This document shows, piece after piece, positions 18,779 to 29,785 of a stretch of DNA of 64,000 nucleotides. Position numbers and translations under genes: made by a program. The notes below the pieces were generated by a model. That model saw nothing but the letters and a program-made list of their open reading frames with translations. It ran no database searches and was not told the origin of the DNA. Each line of letters starts with the position of its first letter. The first letter of the stretch is position 1. This stretch comes from Garcia nutans (lineage: Eukaryota; Streptophyta; Magnoliopsida; Malpighiales; Euphorbiaceae), in NCBI GenBank assembly GCA_947685225.1, contig CANTUV010000008.1:30496001-30560000 (forward strand), written 5' to 3'.

Positions 18779-19400
18779 AAATCGGCAGATCGCTTAGCCC
18801 TGTTCATCTTCGGTGCAAGAGCACTCGATCAGTGAGCTATTACACACTCTTTCAAGCATTGTTACTTCTAGGAAAACCTCCTGGCTGTCTCTGCACCCCT
18901 ACCTCCTTTATCACTGAGTGGTCATTTAGGGGCCTTAGCTAGTGATCCGGGCTGCTTCCCTCTCAACGATGAAGCTTATCCCCTATCATCTCATTCGCCG
19001 ACCTTGACCCCTGTTATTTTGAGGTCATATCTAGTATTCAGAGTTTGCCTTGATTGGTACCGCTCTCGCAGCCCGCATTGAAATAGTGCTTTACCCCTAG
19101 ATGTACAGTCAACTATTGTGCCTCAACGCATTTCGGGAAAACTAGCTAGCTCTGAGTTCAAGTGATTTTTCACCCCTAACCTCAACTCATCCACTGATTC
19201 TTCAACATTTGTCAGTTCGGACCTCCACTTAGTTTCACCCAATCGTCATCCTGGTCATGGATAGATCACCCAGGTTTGGGTCCATAAGTAGTGACAATCG
19301 CCCTATGAAGACTAGCTTTTGCTATGGCTTTAGTGGGTTCCCTTAACCAAGCCACTGCCTATGAGTCGCCAGCTCATTCTTTAATGGGCACATGATTAGA
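18779..19400 (-). pseudogene. rrn23: 23S rRNA fragment (plastid-derived)
   Basis: About 620 bp of continuous antisense plastid 23S rRNA in the natural internal order. It begins with GCAGATCGCTTAGCCCTGTT and passes through GACCTTGACCCCTGTTATTT to CCTTAACCAAGCCACTGCC. It serves as a reference for the permuted blocks at 5943-6710. Scattered substitutions and short replaced stretches show it is a pseudogene. Confidence 0.93.
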
Positions 19401-19401
19401 G

Positions 19402-19562
19402 CTACTTTTGATCTTTCTAGAGGTGAATTTGGTGATGCTTCTTTGATCACAGCAACAATAGCATCACCAATATGAGCATATCATTGATTACTAGTTCCTA
19501 TGATTCGAATAGACATCAAATCTTGGGCTCCACTGTTATCTGCTACATGAGATTGGATCATA
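19402..19562 (-). pseudogene. rpl14: rpl14 5' end (plastid-derived)
   Basis: First 50 or so codons of plastid ribosomal protein L14 on the minus strand: MIQSHVADNSGAQDLM, SIRIIGTSN, then a stop, AHIGDAIVAVIKEASPNSPLERS. It lies downstream of rpl16 on the same strand, as in the plastid ribosomal operon, so this segment is collinear with a plastome. Confidence 0.9.
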
Positions 19563-19699
19563 TCATTTTTTTAATCTGTTATTTTAATGCAAACCAAAGG
19601 AAAAAAGATATATTGTTTGTCCAAAACAAAAAAAGAAACTTGTGATTTTTTTGGTATCCCAAAGGTCTTTTTTTCCTTTGGTTCTATATTTCTATCCCA

Positions 19700-19862
19700 A
19701 AATAATGACTTGAGTTCGTATAGGCATTTTAGATGCTACTATTGAAATAGCTTTTCTCCCTATTTTTTCAGATACTCTACCCATTTCATAAAGTATATTA
19801 CCTGGTTTAATGATAGCTACCCAATATTCAGGAGATCCTTTTCCTAAACCAATATGTGTTTC
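19700..19862 (-). pseudogene. rpl16: rpl16 3' end (plastid-derived)
   Basis: Last 50 codons of plastid ribosomal protein L16: THIGLGKGSPEYWVAIIKPG, ILYEMGRVSEKIGRKAISIV, ASKMPIRTQVI. The rpl16-rpl14 spacer (19563-19699) lies between. The upstream part of rpl16 is lost at about 19865. Confidence 0.9.
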
Positions 19863-19924
19863 TGTAAATCCAAAAAATAAAATAATTAGAAATAATTATA
19901 TTAGAATAAAAGAAATAAGTAACA

Positions 19925-20162
19925 AATTCCTCGATGGTCATATAAATTAATTGACGATTTGAAACAACAAGAGGGAGAAAATGAAGAAAACATGGTGGAA
20001 GATCATGAAATTTGTTCATGAAAAGCCAAACGTGTAGTGATTTTTACTGATAATCAAAAAAATATTGATACTTATAATAATACCAGAGATATAACAAATT
20101 TAGATCAAAGAGATGAAGTCGCTTTGATACGTTATTCACAACAATCAGACTTTCGCCGAGAA
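19925..20162 (+). pseudogene. ycf1: ycf1 3' region fragment (plastid-derived)
   Basis: Reads WSYKLIDDLKQQEGENEE, then a stop, KAKRVVIFTDNQKNID, TRDITNLDQRDEVALIRYSQ, QSDFRRE, matching my memory of the C-terminal part of plastid ycf1. It ends abruptly at about 20162, where retrotransposon sequence begins. This is the right end of the main NUPT block. Confidence 0.8.
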
Positions 20163-21455
20163 CAACATTGTCGCCATTCTCTGGTAGGTTGCCCCTGCGT
20201 TCTTTAGTCTAAATGGCATCACCTTATAGCAATAGGTCCCCTACTCTGTGATAAAAGCCGTCTTTACCTTATCCACTAAATCCATAAAGATTTGATTATA
20301 GCCTGAAAAACCATCCATGAAGGAGTACATGGCTTGGCAGGCTGAACTATCTATTAATACGTCTATGTGAGGCAATGGTAAATCATCTTTTGGTGTAGCC
20401 TTGTTGAGATCCCTATAATCCACACACATCCTGACCCTCCCATCCTTCTTGGGCACGGGCACCACATTTGCCAACCATTCTGGGTATTCAAACACTTCTA
20501 CAAAATCAGCTTCTATTAGCTTCTTCACCTCTTGGGCTATCTTATCTTCCCATTTAGTTCTGAGCCAGTGCTTCTACTGTTTGACGGGCTTCATTTTTTT
20601 AACAGTGGGAATCTTGTGCTGAACGATGTCCCTATCGATCCGGGCATATCCTTGTAAGACAAAGTGAAGGCTTCTAAGTACTTTGTTATTAAAGCTATGA
20701 ACTTATCCCTTTCTTCCTTCTTGAGTTAGGTCTGCAGCCAATTTTTTTTCCTTAGGGTTTTTCGGTGTACCCAAGTTAATAGAGATCGAGTTTAATGCAT
20801 TAACTGAAATGGATTTAAAACGATTGTGAATGCTATGCATTTTCCTATCTGGATAAACATCAAATAGATAAGGAAAAGGATAATTCATATTATTAATCTT
20901 TGCCTCAAAATCGGCATCATACACAACAGAAATGAAAACATTCTAGCTATTATTACAAAACACAGATTCAAACTTAGGTGTATAGCTCCAGGTGCTCGGC
21001 TTTCAGCTTGCTAATGCTTCTCTCATGCTTATTGCTCCTATCCCCTCTTGAACTTCTTCTATCATCTTGGGTAGCTCTGCATCCTCAGTCCAGGTGCTTG
21101 ATCCCTCCTTGATGAACTTGGGCCCAGAATCTGAATCCTCATCTTTAGGCTCATTTCCTAACCCAAATCTAGTAAGCTGCCCCTTGATCTCTGGAAAGGT
21201 GTCATGGCACTCAGCATTCATTCCCAGGCCCATACCAGGAAAGAACTTTATCCCTTTCATCATATTGGCTACCTTTGGATCCATCCAGTTTTCATATATG
21301 CCTGCTACCTGAAAACTAGTCAGAGGTGGAGCTGAGTTCTCTACATATAGTGCTACTACTTCGCCATCCCTTTCAACAATGATGGTTATCACCCCATCCT
21401 TATAGGGCATCTTGATCTTTTGATGGAGCATTGATGGGACGCTTCGACTATGCAT
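20163..21455 (-). pseudogene. Tat/Ogre-type protease-RT fragment
   Basis: A minus-strand piece of a Ty3/gypsy Tat-lineage polyprotein. From the right it reads VPSMLHQKIKMPYKDGVITI (end of protease), the linker with FFPGMGLGMNAECHDTFPEI, and then RT: EVFEYPEWLANVVPVPKKDG, VRMCVDYRDLNKATPKDDLP, YSFMDGFSGYNQI. Frameshifts and stops occur throughout, and it ends before the YxDD box. The protease end matches what the Tat element at the right edge of the window encodes at its last bases (VPSTLHQK), so both come from related elements. Confidence 0.82.
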
Positions 21456-23035
21456 CCATTACAGGGCCTTAAAAAGATTACGGTGAAGAATAAATACCCC
21501 ATTTCTCTCATTGCAGACTTGTTCGACCAGCTTGGCCAGGCCAAAGTCTTCACCAAGCTGGATTTACACTCGAGATATTATCAAGTATGCATAGCCAAAG
21601 GAGACAAAGGGAAGACAACCTGTGTAACTAGGTATAGATCTTACAAATTTTGAGTCATGCCCTTCAGACTCACCAATGCACTTGCAACATTTTGCACATT
21701 AATGAATAAGGTGCTGGCTCCATTCCTTTATAAGTTCATAGTAGTATATCTTGATGATATTGCTGTTTATAGCAAGACTTTGGAGGAAGATGTGGATCAT
21801 TTGAGGTAGGTATTCCGAACACTAAGGGACAACTAGCTCTATGTGAAAAAGGAGAAATGCTCCTTTGCTCAAGGAGAAGTTGCCTTCTTAGGGCATATCA
21901 TTGGTGGATGAAAGCTGTGCATGGACCAATCAAAAGTGCAGGCTATTCAAGAGTGGGAACCGCCCACCAAAGTGACTAGATTTAGGTCATTTCTTGGGCT
22001 TGTAAACTACTATCGAAGATTCATCCGAGCATACTCATCGATAGATGCCCCTCTTATCGACATGCTAAAAAAGGGGAAAATTTGGGACTGGTCCAGCAGG
22101 TGCCAGCAAGCCTTTGAAGAATTGAAGAAGGCAATTATGGAGGAAATGGTGCTGACCCTGCCAGATTATGGGAAGCCATTTGAAGTCCACACTGATGCTT
22201 CAGACTTTGCCATTGGAGGAGTGCTCATGCAGGAGGGACACCCCATCACATTTGAAAGCCGAAAGCTGAATAGCACCGAAAGCCGATATATGGTGCAGGA
22301 GAAGGAAATGACCGCGGTGATGCAATGCCTACGTACTTGGCATCATTACTTGTTGGGTAGTAAATTCATAGTGAAGATCGACAATGTGGCCACTAGTTAC
22401 TTCTAGACCCAATGGAAGTTGTCACCTAAGCAAGCTCAGTGGCAGAACTTCCTTGCTGAGTTTGACTATACCATGGAGTATAAGCCGAGCAAAATAAATC
22501 TGATGGTCGATACTCTCAGCAGAAAAGGGGAGTAGGCAGGCATTAGCCAGCCAACGAGTACACTACTAAAATGTATTAAGCAAGGGTTGCAGCACGATCC
22601 AACAACCAAGAGCTACATTGCCTTAATGGCAAGACAATGAGATTTTGGATGGAAGATGGCCTACTACTCACCAAAGGCCAAAGGATATATGTTTCCCTCT
22701 ATGACAATCTGCGAAAAGAACTATCAATGGAATGCCATAATAGTAAGTGGGAGGGACACCCTGACTTACAATGTATGTTAGCATTATTAGAGGATGTTTA
22801 CTTCTGGCAAGATGACATAGAGGCATACGTCAAAACTTGTCTTGTGTGCCAACAAGACAAGGTAGAGCATTAGCTACCTACGGGGCTATTGGAGCCATTA
22901 CCCATACTAGAGAGACCATGGGAAAGTGTCTTAATGGACTTTATTGTAGGGCTACCATCTTCAGAAGGGTGTGCTTGGATTCTTGTTGTTGTGGACAGGT
23001 TCTCCAAGTATGGAGTCTTTATGATAGAAATTTTA
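21456..23035 (+). pseudogene. Chromovirus-type RT-RNase H-integrase fragment
   Basis: A plus-strand piece of a second Ty3/gypsy lineage. RT: LFDQLGQAKVFTKLDLHSRY, a stop, VMPFRLTNA, VVYLDDIAVYSK (YLDD catalytic box), LGHIIGG. Then LGLVNYYRRFIRAYSSI, RNase H with VHTDASDFAIGGVLMQEGH, and EYKPSKINLMVDTLSRKGE. The integrase zinc finger follows (ECHNSKWEGHPD, CLVCQQDKVEH), then the first catalytic region ([24 protein letters not shown]), and it breaks off near 23035. Several stops (21652, 21808, 22405, 22872) disable it. No LTRs are attached. It starts within a few bases of the opposite-strand Tat piece. Confidence 0.82.
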
Positions 23036-23280
23036 TCATAGGGACAGAATTTTCTCAATTCCAATCTACTAGGCGTATTGTGTCGATTCTTTTGAGTCCC
23101 TTCTTTTGCTTATTCAATATCGGTTCCCATCCTCTCCATCACTAAAATTGTAAATAAGTATTCTTGCTTGGTTGAGCCCATCTGGTCCTTTTCTTTTCTT
23201 CATTCCGGGTATGCTCTATCAGTCTGTTCTGATTCCTATAGTATGGAGTGAGTTTCAAACTTGCTCTCTTGAGTGTAGGA
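23036..23280. other. Unassigned segment
   Basis: About 245 bp between the chromovirus fragment and an ndhB piece. I see no open frame and cannot identify a source. Its neighbour makes an organellar origin possible. Confidence 0.3.
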
Positions 23281-23460
23281 CTCCGGACGAACCATATAGC
23301 CAAGAGAGAGCATGAACCAGAATAGAAGAGCTTGCCCCACCCATGAGTAAATATTTTGTAGTAGCCTCATTAGACCGTACATCTTTCTTGGTATATCCAG
23401 ATAATAGGTAGGAGCATAAACTGAAACATTATGGAGCTATAAAGATAGTTATTAAGTACT
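23281..23460 (-). pseudogene. ndhB: ndhB exon 1 fragment (plastid-derived)
   Basis: Minus-strand ndhB residues LITIFIAP, FSLCSYLLSGYTKKDVRSNE-like, then KYLLMGGASSSILVHALSWLYG. It continues past the point where the 17269 piece ends, so the four ndhB fragments together sample most of the gene. It shows that plastid pieces continue to the right of the retrotransposon debris. Confidence 0.85.
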
Positions 23461-23493
23461 GATCTGCTCCGCTGCAAGTTCCATTATTGCAGT

Positions 23494-23569
23494 TAGCTCG
23501 ACTCTAAAGGTAGTTTAATGTAACACCCTTGTAGCTCGACTCTAAAGGTAGTTTAATGTAACACCCTTG
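23494..23569. repeat. 38-bp tandem duplication spanning an LTR border
   Basis: Two exact copies of a 38-bp unit (23494-23531 and 23532-23569). Each unit contains host sequence, the TTTAA target duplication and the first 13 bp of the solo LTR (TGTAACACCCTTG). The duplication therefore arose after the LTR was inserted. Confidence 0.9.
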
Positions 23570-26521
23570 TACCCTATATATGTATAATACATATTTCCGA
23601 CATATGTAAAATACGCATATACGGTACAAAAATGTCACCGACCGGTTTAATAAATTTTTTTTCATATTTTCAGTTTAAAATTTCAAATTCTAAATATATA
23701 AAAATTAAATAGAATACAAATATTCTTTACTTGTTATAAGAACCCAAAATAAATAATATATATAAAAATCTCTGGGAAAAATTCGCCAGAGTTTTATCTA
23801 TAATTTGGATATCCCAAAATTTATCAAAACACAACCTGCAAAAAAAGAAAACACTCCAAAATAATTTCAAATCACCATCTCAACCATACTTCTCAATTTC
23901 ACCAAGTTTCTCAAACATTTATACATATAGATATATATAATTTAAAGCACACTTACTTTCCCATTTCAAAAACATTGACCCAAACATTCTTTATAATATA
24001 CAATACGTAAAATCCAAAGCATAATATATTATGCGTAAAACTAAAAAATGTACAATAACATAAAAATATATACATGCTGCTGGCAGTGTTTCTGATCTCG
24101 ATAGCAACTCAACAAGCTCAACTACAAGTCTAGACCCGACCTGGTCTAGAAGAACTCTCTGGCTCAGCTGGGTCTACCCTGTCACCTGCGCGATGGAAAC
24201 AATCGCACTAAGTCGAAGCCTAGTTGTACAAACTTTGATAATAGCAATAAAACTCAATGCAATGCCAATGCATAATGCATATAGATGTCACACCAATCCA
24301 CTTTCTTATATTTTTCAAATATTTCATAATTCATAATTCACATTAAAACAAAGACAAGCATGGGCCCAAAAAGGATCTAATATGCTATTCAAATTTCATA
24401 GTTACTGCTTTGGTCCATAATGACACCATATGTCTAGCCCCGTAGGCTATATATATCCATGGATAATGTAACAGCTCTAGTCCCTTGGACCTCAACCCGG
24501 CTAGACCCTTAGTCCCTAGTATATTGGTCATCAACCCGGCTAGACTGCTACAGTTTTTGAGGCTTACGACCCAGTCTTTTCACCCCAAAAACATCATATT
24601 TATCAGCTGGCCTAGCTTACGACCCAGTCTTTTCATCATTCCAGTGTATAGCCCGTAGGCAATCATAGGCAAGCCGCCAAACCCAGAACTCTGAAAATTG
24701 AATAACATACTAGGCACACAATTTATTCATATTTCTCATTATTAATCTCTTTCTCATTTTCACATTTTCAATCTAGGCACATTGCCTTATTTTCACATTT
24801 TTTTTCTCACTTTTCTCATTTTTCACATCTTTCTCATTTTTCTCACGTTTCTCATTTTTATCAATATCAATTCATTTCATTATTACACATATCTCATTTT
24901 TGCATTCACAACACATTACCCAATTACTTTGGGTATTTTCACATAATATGCATATTTCACATGTTACACAAATTAGCCATTATCAATGGCTTTTCACAAT
25001 GCATTTAACACATATATGACATTACAAATGTCATAGCACATTATTCATACACAATCAATAAACCAAGTAGCTTAACACATTTTTCAACCAAAATGTGTTA
25101 AGTCCAAATGTTATGCAAATATAAATATTATATTCAAAGTTTGTACATACCTCCACTAGCAACCCAAAGCAAGCTAAAAACAACCTTCAATCCAATCTTT
25201 CTAACTTGCCCTTCACCACTTGGATGAAGCAAATCAACCTCCCTCAATGCCTAAACCAAATGTGATAGCAAATAATCATTTAGTATCACATTTAATGCCA
25301 TTTCCAACATTAAACCATAATTACACATCACTCCTACAAATTTCCAAAAATTTAGCCTTTCCTTACTTCAACATTGGAATTCCATTCTACTATAATTAAA
25401 TTAGTGTTTTAAGTTCATTTATATTATTAAAAACATATTTTAATAAATTTAAATCATTTACATTATAAAAATACACTCTTCTACACAAAATCTCAAAAAT
25501 GGCATAACCTTCCCCCATTGAAGGTTTTCCATTCCAACACAATCCATTACTCATTCCAAGCTTATTTTCATCACTTTTAACACTAAATAACGTGCTTAAA
25601 CAAATAAAATCACACAATTCAACCACTTTGGAAAATCACTTTTCCAAAACCCTAAATCTCCACTTCCATTCTCAAACTCCAACCCTACACCACCAAATCC
25701 AATATTTGACTTTAAAATGCTTGTTTATGAATCAAAACAACTCATTTGGAAACAATTTGCACAATTAAAATTCATGTTTTCAAAACCCCAAAAATCCATA
25801 ACCCTAAATTCTCTCTCTTCACCATTCTTTAACCAAACTCCATCATCTCTTCAATCTAACCTTAGAATCATTGTTAACTACCCAAAATAACATCATACAC
25901 ACCAATTCCAACAATTATAACATACTACATCAAAATCTCAAAACTCACATAATCTCATCTTCCATGGAATTCAAAAAAAAGAGATGGAAACTCACTAATT
26001 TTGGTGGAAATCACCAAAAATCCACTTGAAACTTGTTAATTCCTTCAATTTATGGAGTATGGAAGAAGAAAAATCCTTGGTCTTCAAGCTCCCATGGAAG
26101 CCGCGTCCTTGAAGAAGAAGAAGAAGATGAAGTCTTTTAATATTTTTTTCCTTTCATCTTTTTTTTAACCACATATATATATATATTAAAATAATTTAAT
26201 ATTTAATTATTTAATTACTTTTTTAATAAATTAAACGTTCTAATTTTTCTCTTCCATTCAAAATTAATTTATTTTTGAATTATTTTATTAATTTTGAATT
26301 TATAAGATTTAATTACCAAAATACCCTTTTCTTTTAAAAAGTGTTGACTTTTATATGTTATGTATATTTTGCATATATATCATATATATATTCCACTTTT
26401 TCATTTAAAATCCCTTCATTTTTCATTTAAAACCATTAATTTAATTTATCCTTTTAAATTAAAATTTATTTTATCAATTTTTTCAAAAATTAAAAATTTT
26501 TATCAATTTTTGGATGTTAAA
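23557..26521 (-). mobile_element. Solo LTR of a Ty3/gypsy element (minus orientation)
   Basis: A 2965-bp solo LTR flanked by TTTAA at 23552-23556 and 26522-26526. On the minus strand it ends GGGTGTTACA (plus strand TGTAACACCC at 23557) and would start TTTAACATCC, a degenerate form of TGTAATATCC. It shares internal blocks with the LTR at 40634, such as the AACCCGGCTAGAC and CGACCCAGTCTTTTCA regions (24490-24630). No coding sequence is present. It resulted from LTR-LTR recombination of a full element. Confidence 0.85.
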
Positions 26522-26526
26522 TTTAA

Positions 26527-26725
26527 TCACTGGGAAATTGACTTATTAATAAAATGTCCGGTAAATAGAATAGGAGTTTGTTTTCCTGGTTGTTGTTGCT
26601 ATAGAAAGTTGTTCACGACTCAACTGCTATTGAATATGCGGTAAAGTCTTAGGGAATAAGATTTGACCTGAGACCGAGAGTTTCCTAGGGGTAGAAAAGA
26701 GGCTAGATTCAGTTTGAAAGGGAGG
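26527..26725. other. Unassigned host sequence
   Basis: About 200 bp between the solo LTR and the Tat element. No open frame or known motif was recognised. The last five bases (GGAGG) should be the left target duplication of the Tat element; its partner lies outside the window. Confidence 0.35.
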
Positions 26726-27218
26726 TGTAGACCCTTAATTTTTGACCCAATCTGGTCCAATATGTTTTATCTAGTCTAAAATGATTTTTATTGTCTAATT
26801 GGTCCAAAATAATTTTTATTAAATAATTTTTATTAATAAAAAATAGAAATAAACAAATAAAAGTCAAAAAATAAAATAAAAATAAAAATCAGAGTCGAAA
26901 AAATCGGCAACGAAAAAATTGTCGCGCGGGCCCGTGGGCATTTCGCCCACAGGAAATTCCTGCGGGCGAAATCACTGTGCTATTTCTCACGCAGAAATTT
27001 TTTGTCTGCGAAATAGCCTACTGGCTCGCTCCGAGCGCGCTGCCGCAGCCAGCTGCAGCAGATTTTTTTGCCAGCGCAGTTTTTCCGCAGCAGTTTTTTT
27101 TCGGCAGCGTAAATTTTCCGATGCAAATTTTTTGAAACCTAATCCAATTAGGTTTTGATTTCTCTTTTTATTAATATTACTTACCTTAACTAATTAGGAA
27201 TAAACAACCTCAAACCAC

Positions 27219-27226
27219 TATAAATA
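27219..27226 (+). promoter_or_regulatory. TATA box of the Tat LTR
   Basis: TATAAATA, about 100 bp downstream of the GC-rich patch of the LTR. It is the best promoter candidate in this LTR. Confidence 0.6.
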
Positions 27227-28899
27227 AGGACCAAAGACAATTAAAAAAGGGGAGGCAAAAATCCAAGAGTAGTTTGGAAAATTTGAAACCAAATCAAGGA
27301 AGGAAAAGAAGAAATTCAATTCAACTCTTTTCTGGAACAGCAGCAGCACGATTTGGAGGATTCAAAGGCAAAAAAAAGGCTTGTCTTTGGAGCTACTTCA
27401 TCTAAGAAGAATTGTTTTTGGAGAAATCATCAAAAGAAGGTATGTGTTAGTTAATTTTCTTTAATTATTTTTTTTTACACAGTAGTAAATTTATGAAATC
27501 AAAATTAAAAACCTTTGAACTTTAATTTAGTTTTTCTAAAGCCAAAAAAACCTTATTTCATTAGTTTATCTTCCAAAAGGCTTAAAATTGTTTTTTTTTC
27601 TTCTTAAAAATCTTAAAACTCTAATTGAACATATTTTTCAACAAAACTATGATGTAAATTCTGCTTCTTTTAAAATTTTAAAGTAGGTTCTATTTCATTC
27701 AAAAAGCCTTAAAAAAACATCTTTTCTACTTATAAAAACTTTAATTTTTTTTTGTTTAAATTAATAAAATTCCATAAAATATCAAATTGATTTCCAAATT
27801 CCTAAAAATTATTCACCACCCGTGACCCGACTTCCAAAATATCAAATCCAAATTCAACTTCCAAAATTCAAAATAATGAACACTAACACTTTTAAAACCT
27901 TAAACCCTAATTTTTATGAACCCTAATCCTTTTAAAATATTAAAAAACATAAAAACATAAAAACCTAAATTTTACACAGTAGTTGAGGAACCAATAACCA
28001 AAAATCACAAATTAAAGTATTTTAAAGTGTTTAAAACCCTAGTTTCATGATATCATCATTCAAACCTTAATTTTGTTAATCAAAGAGTCTTACCAACCCT
28101 TTAAAACATAAAACCCTAATTTATTTTAATTCCATAAAAAGTCACAGTAGCCATAATTGGACTTTTATTTGCTTTATTCAATTCCATACTTGATTATGCT
28201 TTGATTTATTTCTTATGTTTTAATTTATTTAATTTCAATACTTGATTTATTTAATTTATCATGGATGGATGTTTATTTTATATTTTGATTAATAGCTTTG
28301 ATGAATGATTTTTTTTATGATGAATGATTATTTACTTTTATCAATTAATTTAGATTTCCAAAAGTTGTAAGAGGTATGTTTCCACTTGGTGGGTACCTCA
28401 TTAGTTAAACCTCATGTAATTTAATTTGCTTTTCTATTTTAGAACCTATGTAAAGGGCATGTTTCTACCTTTTGGTGGGTGTCCTATTTAGGCATGTGAT
28501 GTAAGGACATGTTTCCATCCTTGGATGGGTGTCCATTTATTTGCTTTGTTTGGACATTGCTTTGATTTTAATATATTGATGCTTTCTTTTAATTATTGTG
28601 TGTAATATGGATAATATTGTTATATTTAAGAATTTTATAATATTAAGACCTGTAAAGGAGGCCGGTTCCAATGAACCAGGCTTTGTGGGGGTGCTGGGCC
28701 ATTTCTCACCTTCCCCACAAGTACCCAACTTTCCGAACCCATTAGGGGGTTGGGGATTCCTTAGGAATCGAGTCATCCACCACTTTATTTTTCCCGGCCC
28801 GTCCGGGTGGTGACTCCATTTTTCTCCTGACTTAGGTCTGTGTTCTCTAAGGCCCCGTGCCTAAACAGTGCCGAAGTCACAAGAACCATTCCACTAGGA

Positions 28900-28904
28900 G
28901 TGGG
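28900..28904. repeat. Target-site duplication GTGGG, left (element 2)
   Basis: GTGGG precedes the Athila LTR and recurs at 57494-57498 right after its 3' LTR. Both copies fall inside the Tat LTR and prove that the 28.6 kb between them came in as one insertion, later expanded. Confidence 0.9.
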
Positions 28905-29179
28905 TTTTTTATTAGTTTTTGTTATAGTTTTGTGTCTTGTCTGTTATGTTAATTATTGTTTTATTTAGGTATTTTGTTAGTTTTAATCGGTTTGTTTAGT
29001 GTTTTCTTTAATTGTGGTAGTTTTAGTTTATTTTAGTGTTTATGTCATTTTTGATCTAGTTTTTAGTATTGTGTTTATGTTTTGTTGGTTATTGTCTATT
29101 TACTTCTTGTTTAAAGTTTGTTTTGAGTTTTGTGTTAGGTTAAAATAGGCAAGGAAACAAATTGAAGGAGAAAGGGGCA

Positions 29180-29565
29180 GTGGCTGACACAGGCAGAGGA
29201 CACGGCCAAGTCACTGGCCGTGTCCCATACCAAGTTAAAAAGAAGAACAAGTCCCAGTAGCAGACACATGCAAGGGACACGGCCAAGTCTTGTGGCCGTG
29301 TCCCTCCAAAGAAGACCCACACGGCCAAGTCATCTCCACTTGGCCTTGTCTCACCAATTCCAAAGGCAAAGAAGACTAAAACTCAACAAGCTCCAACACG
29401 GCCAAGTCACCTCTGACTTGGCCGTGTCACTCAACAAAGAAGAAAAGAAGAAAAGGCAAGCAGTGGTGGACACAAGCAAGGGACACGGCCAAGTCACCTG
29501 GCCGTGTCCCTCCAAAAGCCACTCACATGGCCAAGTCACATCTGACTTGGTCGTGTCCCTCATGA
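29180..29565 (+). repeat. Palindromic array in U3 of element 2, 5' LTR
   Basis: Serial inverted repeats: ACACGGCCAAGTCA, 4-nt loop, TGACTTGGCCGTGT (29396-29427, 14-bp perfect stem) and GGGACACGGCCA, 7-nt loop, TGGCCGTGTCCC (29480-29510, 12-bp stem), plus weaker copies. The array ends about 40 bp before the TATA box. Confidence 0.9.
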
Positions 29566-29601
29566 ACCAAACGCTCACTGAATTTTAAAGCGGACGATTC
29601 G

Positions 29602-29610
29602 TATAAAAGG
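29602..29610 (+). promoter_or_regulatory. TATA box of 5' LTR (element 2)
   Basis: TATAAAAGG at the same place relative to the array as in the other three Athila LTRs of the window. Confidence 0.72.
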
Positions 29611-29785
29611 AAAGAGGGAAGCTAGGTTAAAGGGTTGTTGCGATTTTGAGAGAAGTTTTCAGCCGTCAGAGAGAGTTTTAGGGTTTTATCATTTGTTTAC
29701 TTTGATTTCAACTACACTTTGGATTAAAACTAGCTAGATTAGATTGTTCATTCCATTGTTATATCCTTCTTGCAAGATTTGAACA

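Larger units (their letters stand above)
26726..28904 (+). repeat. 5' LTR of the Tat element (main part)
   Basis: 2179 bp of LTR; its last 20 bp lie at 57499-57518 beyond the Athila insertion, giving about 2.2 kb in total. A GC-rich stretch (26910-27125) precedes TATAAATA at 27219. Near 28365-28540 three imperfect copies of a unit with ATGTTTCCA and GGTGGGT(A/G) occur. The segment from 28670 to 28860 is richer in G+C than its surroundings. Confidence 0.83.

Noticed and set aside
26919..27158. 79-codon ORF in the GC-rich part of the Tat LTR
   Set aside because: Sits upstream of the LTR TATA box in U3. No domain, no homologous frame seen elsewhere in the window.
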